Below, piece after piece: positions 29,036 to 38,084 of a DNA stretch of 64,000 nucleotides. How positions within the stretch are numbered: the first letter of the stretch is position 1; every line of letters starts with the position of its first letter. This stretch comes from an uncultured Bacteroidales bacterium (GTDB taxonomy: Bacteria > Bacteroidota > Bacteroidia > Bacteroidales > UBA932). A program made the translations under genes and the position numbers. Where the stretch lies: positions 1 through 64,000 of the forward strand of contig CAMBRR010000004.1 of the NCBI GenBank assembly GCA_945870315.1, given 5' to 3'. The notes beneath the pieces are model-generated. The model saw only the letters and a program-made list of their open reading frames with translations. It had not been told where the DNA came from and searched no databases.

Positions 29036-30406
29036 ATGAAGAGAATATTTCACATATTTATCTGTCTGATGGCCATCCTTGTACCCTTTGTGACAGGGTG
29101 CGTTACCCCATATGAAGACGAATGGACTAATCCGAGTGTCAACAAACCCGGAATCGCTGGTGAAAGAGTGCCTTCAGAATCATTCAAACACACATTCCTT
29201 ATATTATCACTCGGTCACAACAACCTCTCCAGCGCCTTGGAAGAGGATATAAATGATATGAAGAACGGAGTCTTGCCGACTTTAGGGAGAAGCGATGACA
29301 TTATGCTGGTGTTCAGCCACAAAACCCCATCCTGGGGAGATTATTCCAGCGAAGCCTCTCCCGCCCTCATCCGCCTTTACAGAACATCCGGCGGCAAGGT
29401 AATAGCCGACACGGTCAAAGTCTGGCCCGGATATACGATATCTGCCAGCGGAGAGACCATCAGCGAAGTATTGGAATATGTCAAAAGCCATTATCCATCA
29501 AGAGATTACGGAATCCTGCTTTCATCTCACTCCACAGGATATCTTCCGGCAGGTTTTTATGCCAATCCAGATTCATATGTCTTCGGTTCAGACGGCCTTT
29601 CCTCAGGAATGATGCAGTATGGAAGATATGCCCAAAGGGGGTTCAGCGCAGTTCCATATATGGAAGCGCCACTGATAAGCGACGGTCCGCTTGTCAAGAC
29701 AATCGGACAGGACCAGCACGCAAGGACATCCTACGAGATGGAAATTGAAGACTTCGCCGCTGCCATTCCCGTCGGTATGAACATCTCCTACATCATCTTC
29801 GATGCCTGTCTTGTCGGCGGAATCGAAGTGGCATATTCGCTCAAGGACAAGTGCGGGATGCTGGCATTCTCACAGACCGAGGTGCTTTCCGACGGCTTTC
29901 CATACACGACTATGGGAGAGAGGATATTCAATCAGGGACACAATGTCAAAGGGATATGCGAAGATTTCTTCCAGCATTATGACGCGCAGACCAACTCATC
30001 GATGCGTTCAGCTACCATCTCGCTTGTGGACTGCAGCGAAGTGGAACGCCTGGCGGATGTCTGCAAGGAACTCTTCGACAAATACCGCAACAAAATCCTG
30101 CAAATTGACGCATCTTCTATACAGAAATATTTCCGCTATTCCTACCATTGGTTCTATGACCTCAGGGACATCCTCGTCAAATGCAATATTACACAGGAAG
30201 AACTCGAAAAACTTGATGAAGCCCTGCAGGAGTGTGTCATCTATGCCAATGCCACTCCGACCTTTATGGCAGGAAGCGGAGGATTCTCTATCACAACTCA
30301 TTGCGGACTATCGATGTACCTTCCGGGCAACGGGCACCCGGAACTGAATAAGTTTTATCGCACCCTTCCGTGGAATATAAAGACATCACTGGTGTCCGGC
30401 AACTAG
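29036..30406 (+). CDS. Clostripain-family (C11) cysteine peptidase, lipoprotein
   Basis: 'GILLSSHSTGYLP' (His) and 'YIIFDACLVGGIEVAYSLK' (Cys) C11 catalytic motifs; lipobox 'VPFVTGC'. Confidence 0.88.
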   Translation: MKRIFHIFICLMAILVPFVTGCVTPYEDEWTNPSVNKPGIAGERVPSESFKHTFLILSLGHNNLSSALEEDINDMKNGVLPTLGRSDDIMLVFSHKTPSWGDYSSEASPALIRLYRTSGGKVIADTVKVWPGYTISASGETISEVLEYVKSHYPSRDYGILLSSHSTGYLPAGFYANPDSYVFGSDGLSSGMMQYGRYAQRGFSAVPYMEAPLISDGPLVKTIGQDQHARTSYEMEIEDFAAAIPVGMNISYIIFDACLVGGIEVAYSLKDKCGMLAFSQTEVLSDGFPYTTMGERIFNQGHNVKGICEDFFQHYDAQTNSSMRSATISLVDCSEVERLADVCKELFDKYRNKILQIDASSIQKYFRYSYHWFYDLRDILVKCNITQEELEKLDEALQECVIYANATPTFMAGSGGFSITTHCGLSMYLPGNGHPELNKFYRTLPWNIKTSLVSGN

Positions 30407-30458
30407 GCTTCAGTATCAAATTAAGGCAGAAAGGCCTTGCCGTTTGAAAATATTTTTC

Positions 30459-30466
30459 TATCTTTG
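30459..30466 (+). promoter_or_regulatory. -7 element TATCTTTG, putative rplY promoter
   Basis: TAnnTTTG; gives about an 80-nt leader before rplY. Confidence 0.6.
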
Positions 30467-30467
30467 C

Positions 30468-30522
30468 AGCCCTCTAAAAAGCTAGGGCTTTTTGGTGCAA
30501 TGGGGTTTCCGGCATCGGAAAC
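30468..30522 (+). promoter_or_regulatory. Structured 5' leader of rplY with two mutually exclusive hairpins plus GTTTCCG-GCAT-CGGAAAC hairpin
   Basis: AGCCCT/AGGGCT (30468-30489) competes with AAAAAGC/GCTTTTT (30476-30493); perfect 7-bp stem at 30505-30522. Confidence 0.5.
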
Positions 30523-30550
30523 TGAGTAACACATTTTAATCAAACACACA

Positions 30551-31123
30551 ATGAAACACATTGAACTCAAAGGCCAGGTTCGTGAAACCGGCAACAAAGC
30601 AGTCGTAAAGGCTATCCGCAAAGAAGGAAACGTTCCTTGCAACCTCTATGGTCTTGGAATGGAAAACGTACTTTTCACAGTTTCAGCACAGGATTTGAAA
30701 TCAATCACCGACACTCCTAACTCTTACATCATTGACCTTGAACTCAACGATGGCAAGAAGTTCTTCGCAGTGCTCCACGAGGTTCAGTTCCACCCTGTAA
30801 CTGATGAAGCCATCCACGTTGACTTCCTCGCAGTATGCGATACCAAGCCTGTAACCATCGACGTTCCGGTTATCGTAACAGGTCACTCAGAGGGTGTCAA
30901 ACTCGGTGGTAAACTTCTCGTTTCTTCACGCAAACTCCGCGTGAGCGCAATGATGGAGAATCTTCCTGATACACTTGAAGTTGACTCAACTCACCTTATG
31001 ATTGGCAAGCAGATTGTAGCCGGTGACCTCCACTACGAGGGTGTGAACATCGTTTCACCTAAGGCAACCATCATCTGCTCAGTTCGTCCTACCCGTGCTA
31101 CACAGCAGGCCAAGAACGAATAA
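30551..31123 (+). CDS. rplY: 50S ribosomal protein L25/general stress protein Ctc
   Basis: 'ELKGQVRETGNKAVVKAIRKEGNVPCNLYG' and TL5-type C-terminal domain. Confidence 0.95.
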   Translation: MKHIELKGQVRETGNKAVVKAIRKEGNVPCNLYGLGMENVLFTVSAQDLKSITDTPNSYIIDLELNDGKKFFAVLHEVQFHPVTDEAIHVDFLAVCDTKPVTIDVPVIVTGHSEGVKLGGKLLVSSRKLRVSAMMENLPDTLEVDSTHLMIGKQIVAGDLHYEGVNIVSPKATIICSVRPTRATQQAKNE

Positions 31124-31138
31124 TTGACCTGAAAGACA

Positions 31139-31726
31139 ATGGCCAATTTTCTTATTGCAGGTCTTGGGAACATAGGCGAGGAATACGCCTTCACAAGACA
31201 CAATATGGGATTTATGATATTGGATGCCTGGGCAAAGGCATCCAATGTTGTTTTTGAGAGCGGGCGCTACGGAAGCACTGCCACAGTTTCGTTTAAAGGA
31301 CACAAGTTCACCCTTCTGAAGCCATCCACCTATATGAACCTCAGTGGCAAGGCTGTACGCTACTGGATGACGGAACTTAAACTTCCATTGGAAAACCTGA
31401 TGGTAATCTCCGACGACCTCAACCTTCCGTTCGGCACTCTGCGTCTTCGCAAGGGAGGAAGCGCCGGCGGCCACAACGGGCTGACCAACATAAACGAGAT
31501 GCTTGGTACTCAGGACTATGCCCGTATCAGAGCCGGAATAGGAAACGATTTCGGAAGAGGGCACCAGGTAGATTTTGTACTTGGGAAGCTCTCCGAGGGG
31601 GAATTGGCCGATATGGCTTCCATTTCCGAAAGGGCTATTGAGGGAGTCAAGACCTGGGCCTGTGCAGGCATTGACAGGGCTATGAATTCTGTAAATACAC
31701 GTCCAAAGAAGGATGAACAAGCATAA
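31139..31726 (+). CDS. pth: Peptidyl-tRNA hydrolase
   Basis: 'LIAGLGNIGEEYAFTRHNMGFMILD', 'LKPSTYMNLSGKAV', 'SAGGHNGLTNI'. Confidence 0.96.
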   Translation: MANFLIAGLGNIGEEYAFTRHNMGFMILDAWAKASNVVFESGRYGSTATVSFKGHKFTLLKPSTYMNLSGKAVRYWMTELKLPLENLMVISDDLNLPFGTLRLRKGGSAGGHNGLTNINEMLGTQDYARIRAGIGNDFGRGHQVDFVLGKLSEGELADMASISERAIEGVKTWACAGIDRAMNSVNTRPKKDEQA

Positions 31727-31850
31727 ATGTCCTATTTTTAGGATGTTATGTGTTTTTTTTACCGGAAAAATTTGTTTTTCTTCGTTTTACTCTATAACTT
31801 GGCAGAACTTTTTTGAAACTAATCGTTTAACGAACTAAAAAAAACACAAA

Positions 31851-32024
31851 ATGAAAGAACTTGTAGAACAGATCAAAGCAGAGTATGCTGCATTCGCAGA
31901 GAACGCAGACGCTCAGGTTGAGAAAGGTAACAAGGCAGCAGGAGCACGTGCTCGCAAGGCAGCTTTGAACATTATGAAGTTGATGAAGGATTTTAGAAAA
32001 GCTTCTGTTGAGGCTGCTAAATAA
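31851..32024 (+). CDS. Histone H1-like (Hc1-type) small basic protein, 57 aa
   Basis: Manual translation MKELVEQIKAEYAAFAENADAQVEKGNKAAGARARKAALNIMKLMKDFRKASVEAAK; not in ORF track (below length cutoff); followed by a strong terminator. Confidence 0.85.
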   Translation: MKELVEQIKAEYAAFAENADAQVEKGNKAAGARARKAALNIMKLMKDFRKASVEAAK

Positions 32025-32036
32025 TTATCATTAACG

Positions 32037-32077
32037 GTAAGAAGAAAAGGGTGGCTTTGCCACCCTTTTCTTCTTAC
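32037..32077 (+). terminator. Rho-independent-type hairpin, perfect 19-bp stem, TTT loop
   Basis: GTAAGAAGAAAAGGGTGGC-TTT-GCCACCCTTTTCTTCTTAC. Confidence 0.9.
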
Positions 32078-32112
32078 TGTCAGAGACTGTCCAAACCCCC
32101 GTAGACTTTCGT

Positions 32113-33264
32113 CTACGACAGAAAATCTTTTACGACTTTGAGCATCTGGTCATACTGCTGCTCCATGGACTGCAGCAAGCGGTACTGAGCCCTTGTCCTG
32201 ACAAGGTTGTGGTCCGCATACTTGGTTTTGTAATAGACATCCCCATCGAGATAGTCCATAAGGAAACGCAAAACCTGCTCAAAAGTGATATATCTGGCGG
32301 AGAAGGCCAGCCAATCCAATTCAGTCTCAGTCATTGTATCCCGCCTTTCTGACAGATAACCTTGAGTATACGCCCTGAACATATCCAAAGACATCGCAAC
32401 ATTATCCAGGTCCCTGTCGTCCTCTGCACCGGTATTCGTATATGAACGGATTGCATCACCGAAATCATTCAACGAAGTGCTGCTCATACAGGTATCCAGA
32501 TCTATCACGCAGAGAACCTCTCCCTTTTCATCGAACAGAATATTGCTGATCTTGGTATCATTGTGAGTCACCCTCCTCGGGATGGCCCCGCTCTCAACCA
32601 GAGACCAGAAATCAAGCATTTCCTCCCTACGAGACTCTATCCACGAAATCTCCTCCTTCACTGAAGCAGCCCTGGAGGCAGCATCCCTCTTGAGAGCCTC
32701 ATCCCACTGCTGAAAACGCCAGCGGATATTGTGGAAACCCGGGATAGTCTCGGAAAGTTCCTGAGTAAAATCCGCCAGATCGGACTGAAAACGACCGATG
32801 CCCTGACCTCCCTTATATGCAAGAGCCGGAGAATCAGCCTTTTCATAAGTCACAGAACCCTCTATAAACAGGCACATTGCCCAGAAATTGCCGTTTTCAT
32901 CCTTATAATATAGGTTACTATGAGGCAGGGCCTTCTCCTCCTCAGCAATAGACGCAGCATTTCGAGGCACAATGGTCAGCACCTCCCTGTCAGGATCCCC
33001 TCCCCTTGCAGCCACCTTGGCCTTGATGTGGGCTGTTACCATTGCTATATTGTTCATCATCCCAGGGACATCCGGGAAAACAAGATGATTCTTTCGCTGC
33101 AGGATATAGCGCGGACCGGCATTCCCATCAGAGGTCAAAGTCTTTACTATCAGCGTATCATTGATAAAACCAGGTCCAAGAGGCTTTATCTGCTGAATTT
33201 TACCGGCAATCTCGAATTTACAAGCAATTGCCTTCAATTGGTCATCAGTGTACATATGTATCAT
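32113..33264 (-). CDS. Aminoglycoside phosphotransferase-fold kinase (possibly N-acetylhexosamine kinase NahK-like)
   Basis: 'RVTHNDTKISNILFDEKGEVLCVIDLDTCM' APH catalytic motifs; GPGFINDT N-terminus. Confidence 0.75.
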   Translation of the reverse strand: MIHMYTDDQLKAIACKFEIAGKIQQIKPLGPGFINDTLIVKTLTSDGNAGPRYILQRKNHLVFPDVPGMMNNIAMVTAHIKAKVAARGGDPDREVLTIVPRNAASIAEEEKALPHSNLYYKDENGNFWAMCLFIEGSVTYEKADSPALAYKGGQGIGRFQSDLADFTQELSETIPGFHNIRWRFQQWDEALKRDAASRAASVKEEISWIESRREEMLDFWSLVESGAIPRRVTHNDTKISNILFDEKGEVLCVIDLDTCMSSTSLNDFGDAIRSYTNTGAEDDRDLDNVAMSLDMFRAYTQGYLSERRDTMTETELDWLAFSARYITFEQVLRFLMDYLDGDVYYKTKYADHNLVRTRAQYRLLQSMEQQYDQMLKVVKDFLS

Positions 33265-33265
33265 T

Positions 33266-33676
33266 TTAAAGATTATCCAGTTTCATCACTACCACACCCA
33301 GTGAAGAGTTTGAATTCCAGAGCTTTATAAGACCGGACTCTTCAACGGAAGCCACCTCGAACTTAACCCCGAACTGTCTGACCAAAGTGGTAGAGGTTGT
33401 AAAAGTAAGGTCACCCTTGACGCTTTGTCCCGCTACAGGAGAACCCTTCAAAGTAAGGATGAAATACTCACCCATATCATCCCTGCAGGCCCAGAACTTA
33501 TTCTCGGAAGCATTGTAACCCATCTGCCAGGAATTCTCATCGTAACTACATTCCGTCACACCCTTCCTGATAACACAAACATCATTTTGAGGCATCAGGG
33601 TCTCTTCCATCAAATTATCCTGGACACAGGACACTGCCAGAACAGCAGCTATGAATATGAATATATACTTTTTCAT
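33266..33676 (-). CDS. Hypothetical lipoprotein, co-transcribed with M6 peptidase
   Basis: Signal peptide + lipobox 'AVLAVSCVQD'; directly downstream of the M6 gene. Confidence 0.6.
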   Translation of the reverse strand: MKKYIFIFIAAVLAVSCVQDNLMEETLMPQNDVCVIRKGVTECSYDENSWQMGYNASENKFWACRDDMGEYFILTLKGSPVAGQSVKGDLTFTTSTTLVRQFGVKFEVASVEESGLIKLWNSNSSLGVVVMKLDNL

Positions 33677-33678
33677 AT

Positions 33679-35871
33679 CTATTCAATTTCTACATTTGAC
33701 ACTAGATTGATTTTTTTGACGAGCACATCCTTAGAGCCATCCGGACGATATATTATTGCCTTCATAATTCCGGACTTTTCAGGATGGAAATAGCAACTTG
33801 CATCTACGCTAACCTTCTTAGAGTTGAAATACCACTCTATTTTTTCAGCATCCGAAGCATTGTCAACCCTCAGAGGAAAGCCGACTCCCATCGGGAAAGC
33901 TGATTCAGAGCCATTTACCCTGGCAACGGACTTCAAGTTAATGCTGGACGGGAAGGTGTTCTTTCGGGAAGTTATGAAGTTGGATGTTGCTGCTGTTCCC
34001 GTTAGACCGGAATCAGAAACTATGGACATCTTCACATTGTAGTATGTACCGCTGTCCAGTCCTTCAATCAGCAGGGCGTAATGTCCCGGCTCATAAGGCG
34101 CAACTATAACCGGCTCGCACAAGGCAGCCTGAGATGCCCCCCAAGAGACCGAAGCAGAAAGCATACAGGCAGGATCTTCCGATTCGAAAGTCACGATGGC
34201 GGCATCCTGGAAACGGTCACACACGGGTTTGATGGCAGCAGGAGGGATAGGTTCCTTTGAGAGGCCTGTCACGTTGAACGAGACATCATCTCCCGACTTT
34301 GTTATGTCTGTGATCTTTATATCAGAAGCAGCGCCGCTCCAGAAAGAGAGCTCATATGACGTCCCTCCTGACGGATAAAAGATTCCGGAGAGAGAATTTC
34401 TCAAAGCAGAGGAGTATGACTCCCAACTAGAAAAAATGTCAGTTCTCTTGTCAGCCTCAACCAAATCCGCACACTGGTGAGTCGGATAAGTATTCACTTC
34501 ATTGTATTGCTCAGACCAGCGGTTTGCAGCAGTAATGGACCCGACACGGCGGGTAGATTTGTCTATATGATAGATTATCATGCCTTTCCCGCCTATGTAT
34601 TTGTCCCAGCCCGAATCAGAACGGCACTCAAGCAGGAAGTATTCATTATTGGTATCGGTGTCCAGGCGATAAATCTGACCCTGCTCGTTTATCGGTTTCA
34701 GAGTATATCTGCCGTCAGATGTTATAGTAACTGGGGTTCCTATGCCCATTATCTCCCTGTCGATGGCATTGAAATATGGTGGCGTATTACCGCTATTGTT
34801 GCTATTGCCTCCATCCATTAGGGAAAGTATGTTCCAGGTTGATGCGGACACTCCGCCACTTTTCGCATAATCAGTATCATAGAGATCCGGAAGGCCGAGG
34901 GTATGGGAATACTCGTGGCAGAATGTTCCGATGCCGGTAATGGTTGTATTGCTGTTGCTTGTCGGCATCAGTTCAGAAGTGCAGGCATATCTGTCTATCC
35001 GCTTTCCATCCAGGAACAGTGACTTGCCTGCCCCGGAATAGATGTACCAAGCGTGAGACCAGATACAATCACTGTGTCCGCTGGCATAATCAGCCTCGTC
35101 ATCTCCGGCAAATATGACAAATACATTATCAACCACACCGTCCCCGTCCTGGTCAAAGGGAGCGAAATCAAGCCCATTTTCATCCGCCTTACGGCAGGCT
35201 TCAATCACCATTTCTTCAGGGGCCTTGTCATCACCACTATCATCATTTTTACCGTAGTACGACCTCTTCTGGGATACTGTCAGAATCTCGCTCACATAAA
35301 AATCGAACTGATAGCCAGAGCCAAACTGTTCCTCGAAATACTCTTTCGCACTGCCTGTCGCACCACCAACCGAATATCCCGCCTGGGTAAGCATCTTGAC
35401 AAAGTCATCCTTTGTGTACTTGAATTTTACATCAGTGAACTGAGCCAGGAGCACAAGACCATGCTTGACAACAGGATTGCCTGCCTTGGTAGAAGGATTC
35501 TGCCTCCTGAGGATATTCATAATATTTTCTGACTCCATCTGCAACTGATTGAATCTCTGCCTTTTGTCAGAAACTGCCCTCGCAGCGAAACTTGATGCCG
35601 GAGGATTGCCCTGCCCAACTTTCACACCCGAGCTCACCAATTTGCCATCCTCATCAGCAACTGCATAGAACCACCACCCGTCACCGTCCTGAACAACGGA
35701 AAAACCTTCAGGCGTTTCCCTCACCTTGTGGAACTCATCGCCATAGAATACTATTGAAAAAGTACTGCCATCGGGTTGAGCTACAAGAGTCTGTACAGGA
35801 CGTACCGGCTTGGAAAAGGTCACAATGGACAGAGAAACAAGCCAAATTATTATTAAAAGAAACTTTCTCAT
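33679..35871 (-). CDS. M6-family secreted metalloprotease (immune inhibitor A-like)
   Basis: 'GTFCHEYSHTLGLPDLYD' HExxH motif and M6 architecture; start chosen at MRKFLLIIIW. Confidence 0.88.
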   Translation of the reverse strand: MRKFLLIIIWLVSLSIVTFSKPVRPVQTLVAQPDGSTFSIVFYGDEFHKVRETPEGFSVVQDGDGWWFYAVADEDGKLVSSGVKVGQGNPPASSFAARAVSDKRQRFNQLQMESENIMNILRRQNPSTKAGNPVVKHGLVLLAQFTDVKFKYTKDDFVKMLTQAGYSVGGATGSAKEYFEEQFGSGYQFDFYVSEILTVSQKRSYYGKNDDSGDDKAPEEMVIEACRKADENGLDFAPFDQDGDGVVDNVFVIFAGDDEADYASGHSDCIWSHAWYIYSGAGKSLFLDGKRIDRYACTSELMPTSNSNTTITGIGTFCHEYSHTLGLPDLYDTDYAKSGGVSASTWNILSLMDGGNSNNSGNTPPYFNAIDREIMGIGTPVTITSDGRYTLKPINEQGQIYRLDTDTNNEYFLLECRSDSGWDKYIGGKGMIIYHIDKSTRRVGSITAANRWSEQYNEVNTYPTHQCADLVEADKRTDIFSSWESYSSALRNSLSGIFYPSGGTSYELSFWSGAASDIKITDITKSGDDVSFNVTGLSKEPIPPAAIKPVCDRFQDAAIVTFESEDPACMLSASVSWGASQAALCEPVIVAPYEPGHYALLIEGLDSGTYYNVKMSIVSDSGLTGTAATSNFITSRKNTFPSSINLKSVARVNGSESAFPMGVGFPLRVDNASDAEKIEWYFNSKKVSVDASCYFHPEKSGIMKAIIYRPDGSKDVLVKKINLVSNVEIE

Positions 35872-35894
35872 ATACTTAAGAAAATTAAAACTCG

Positions 35895-35902
35895 TATATT
35901 TG
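35895..35902 (+). promoter_or_regulatory. -7 element TATATTTG upstream of PCMD-like protein
   Basis: TAnnTTTG 31 bp before ORF start. Confidence 0.5.
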
Positions 35903-35932
35903 CAAACCAAATTGCATATTTAGACATTTTTT

Positions 35933-36913
35933 ATGAGACGAACAAAATTTTTAACCATTGCCGCAGGGATATTCTTGTGCTCTGCCCTATCCTCACACGC
36001 CCAACTGTCCCCTTCTGACAAAGAAAAAATCAGCTTGATCAACTCATATGGTAAGTTTGACAACTGGTGTGTCCGGGAAATAAAGGAATCCGGAGCAATC
36101 GGAGGCAAAACAAAATATCTATACGAATTTTTCGGCAATCAGGACACCCTGCGCACCGGCAAAACCCCTTTCACTTCTCCGAAGGACTATCTATGGAGAA
36201 CCAACAACGTCCTGGCAATTGTTGCCGGCATCACGAAGACCAACAATACTGTCTTTCCGGAAAAAAGGGGCGAAGGATATTGCGCAAGGATTGAGACTCA
36301 CATCGAAGACGTGAAAGTCATCGGTATCATCAATATGGATGTAACCTGTCAGGGAGCCCTCCTTGTCGGCACACTTCCGGAACCAATCAGGGATACGAAA
36401 GACCCCCTGGGCAAAGTCTTCTACGGCATCCCATTCAACGGCAGGCCAAAGGCTCTCAAGTTCGACTATAAGGCAGATGTTGGACACGAAATTATAAGAG
36501 GAACCGGCTTCAGCAAACTCAAGCCGATGGGTACACCGGACTACCCTATTATAAGCATCATCCTTCAGAAAAGGTGGGAAGACGAAGAAGGCAACATCCA
36601 CGCTCTCAGGGTTGGGCAAGGCATAGAAATCGTCAGGAAAAATGCTCCGGATTGGGTGAACGGTCACATGGTCGAAGTTGTTTACGGCAACCCCACTTCG
36701 AATCCGGCCTATTCCCTCAACACAACTGAAGACACCGCCCTCCACGCCCTCAACTCGAAGGGCAAGAATGTGGTAATTCTAGAGGATGGGTGGGCATCTG
36801 CTGACGAGATCCCAACACATATGATCATATCATTCCTATCCAGTTGCTCGAAAGCCTTTTATGGCGGAGTCGGTAACACCCTATGGATTGACAATGTGGA
36901 AGTTGTAATGTAG
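35933..36913 (+). CDS. Secreted PCMD (putative carbohydrate metabolism domain)-like protein
   Basis: Signal peptide; 'FNGRPKALKFDYKA' and C-terminal 'NTLWIDNVEVVM' typical of PCMD proteins. Confidence 0.65.
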   Translation: MRRTKFLTIAAGIFLCSALSSHAQLSPSDKEKISLINSYGKFDNWCVREIKESGAIGGKTKYLYEFFGNQDTLRTGKTPFTSPKDYLWRTNNVLAIVAGITKTNNTVFPEKRGEGYCARIETHIEDVKVIGIINMDVTCQGALLVGTLPEPIRDTKDPLGKVFYGIPFNGRPKALKFDYKADVGHEIIRGTGFSKLKPMGTPDYPIISIILQKRWEDEEGNIHALRVGQGIEIVRKNAPDWVNGHMVEVVYGNPTSNPAYSLNTTEDTALHALNSKGKNVVILEDGWASADEIPTHMIISFLSSCSKAFYGGVGNTLWIDNVEVVM

Positions 36914-36956
36914 TTCCACAGAAAATCGGGAAAGCCAAGGAAGTTTTACAAAAACT

Positions 36957-37017
36957 AAAGGGGCTGACTAGAAAGTCTTTGTTTTGTCTTTCGACAGACT
37001 TTTTGGCCAGCCCCTTT
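36957..37017. terminator. Long hairpin terminator between convergent PCMD and DUF5017 genes
   Basis: AAAGGGGCTG ... CAGCCCCTTT outer stem with inner pairing (aaagtct/agacttt). Confidence 0.7.
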
Positions 37018-37103
37018 AACGTGTACTAAAACCTAAACCTGATACAAAGATGCAGGTCAGATATTTTTCGTTGCATCAAAGTGCAATTTTTTTCAAAATT
37101 TTA

Positions 37104-38078
37104 TTATTCCTCCAATAGTTTCGGAAGCACGATTATAGTGAATTCATGAACTTTCTCTGACCTACCGGCATAATTGGAATTGGTACCCACGAAAGTGACC
37201 GTATAGGTTCCCGGCTCAGTCCAGGTGTACTCGAATGTATGCAGATAGTTCTGCAAGTTCTTGATGACTGTTCCCTGGTCGTTGGACACCTTGTTCAGAG
37301 GTATCGGCTTCGAAATCAACCAGCCGTCAATTGCATAAGGCAGAGCATTTGCGCCAACTCCCTGCATCACGATATCAGCTTCCCGTTTGTTGAGGTTGAT
37401 GGTGCCGTTGCCATTGTTCTTGTAGTAAGGGTCCTCTATTTCCTCGTTCATCATGACCGAAACAAGGTCAAGGCTTGTGAAGTCAATGACAGATGGGTTC
37501 ATTCCCTCAAGGTTGAGAGTGATCTCGCCATTGATCCAATAAGTCCTTTGAGTCTTGGTGTTTTTCGGAGGATTCCAGTGGAAGGCAATTGAGAAACCAT
37601 TCATATAGTCTTTCAGGTCATAATTCTGGCTTGTCCACTTTGTACTTGCGCCTTCCTGATAGTCAAGTTTGGTCCAACCTTTCATGCCACCATCTACCAT
37701 AGCCTTGATTGCAGCCCTGTCAGCAGCGCCGTCGCTTCCGTTCAAGCCCTCGAAACTATTGCTTACCCAGACTTCAAGAGCACCGGCTTCGCCGTATCTT
37801 GCCTGATATTCAATATTCATATCAGCTGCCTTCACGGACTCCATCGGCACTTCATACCTATCCTTGAATTTGTACTGATGACCGATTTCTCCGCTGTAGA
37901 AGACGATATTGTCCACTAAACCGTCGAAATTGAAGCGTACAGGTTCTCCAGCCATATAAGTATTCTCCTTGTCGAGAGAAACAGTGTAGTCAATTTCATA
38001 GACCACATTCTGTGTGCAGGCTGCGGCAAGAGCCGCAACCGCACCTAATATTGTAATTTTCTTCATTTTCTCAATCAT
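37104..38078 (-). CDS. DUF5017-like lipoprotein (SusE-position surface protein)
   Basis: Lipobox 'ALAAACTQN'; sequence pattern of DUF5017; directly follows susD. Confidence 0.7.
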   Translation of the reverse strand: MIEKMKKITILGAVAALAAACTQNVVYEIDYTVSLDKENTYMAGEPVRFNFDGLVDNIVFYSGEIGHQYKFKDRYEVPMESVKAADMNIEYQARYGEAGALEVWVSNSFEGLNGSDGAADRAAIKAMVDGGMKGWTKLDYQEGASTKWTSQNYDLKDYMNGFSIAFHWNPPKNTKTQRTYWINGEITLNLEGMNPSVIDFTSLDLVSVMMNEEIEDPYYKNNGNGTINLNKREADIVMQGVGANALPYAIDGWLISKPIPLNKVSNDQGTVIKNLQNYLHTFEYTWTEPGTYTVTFVGTNSNYAGRSEKVHEFTIIVLPKLLEE

Positions 38079-38084
38079 AATCCA

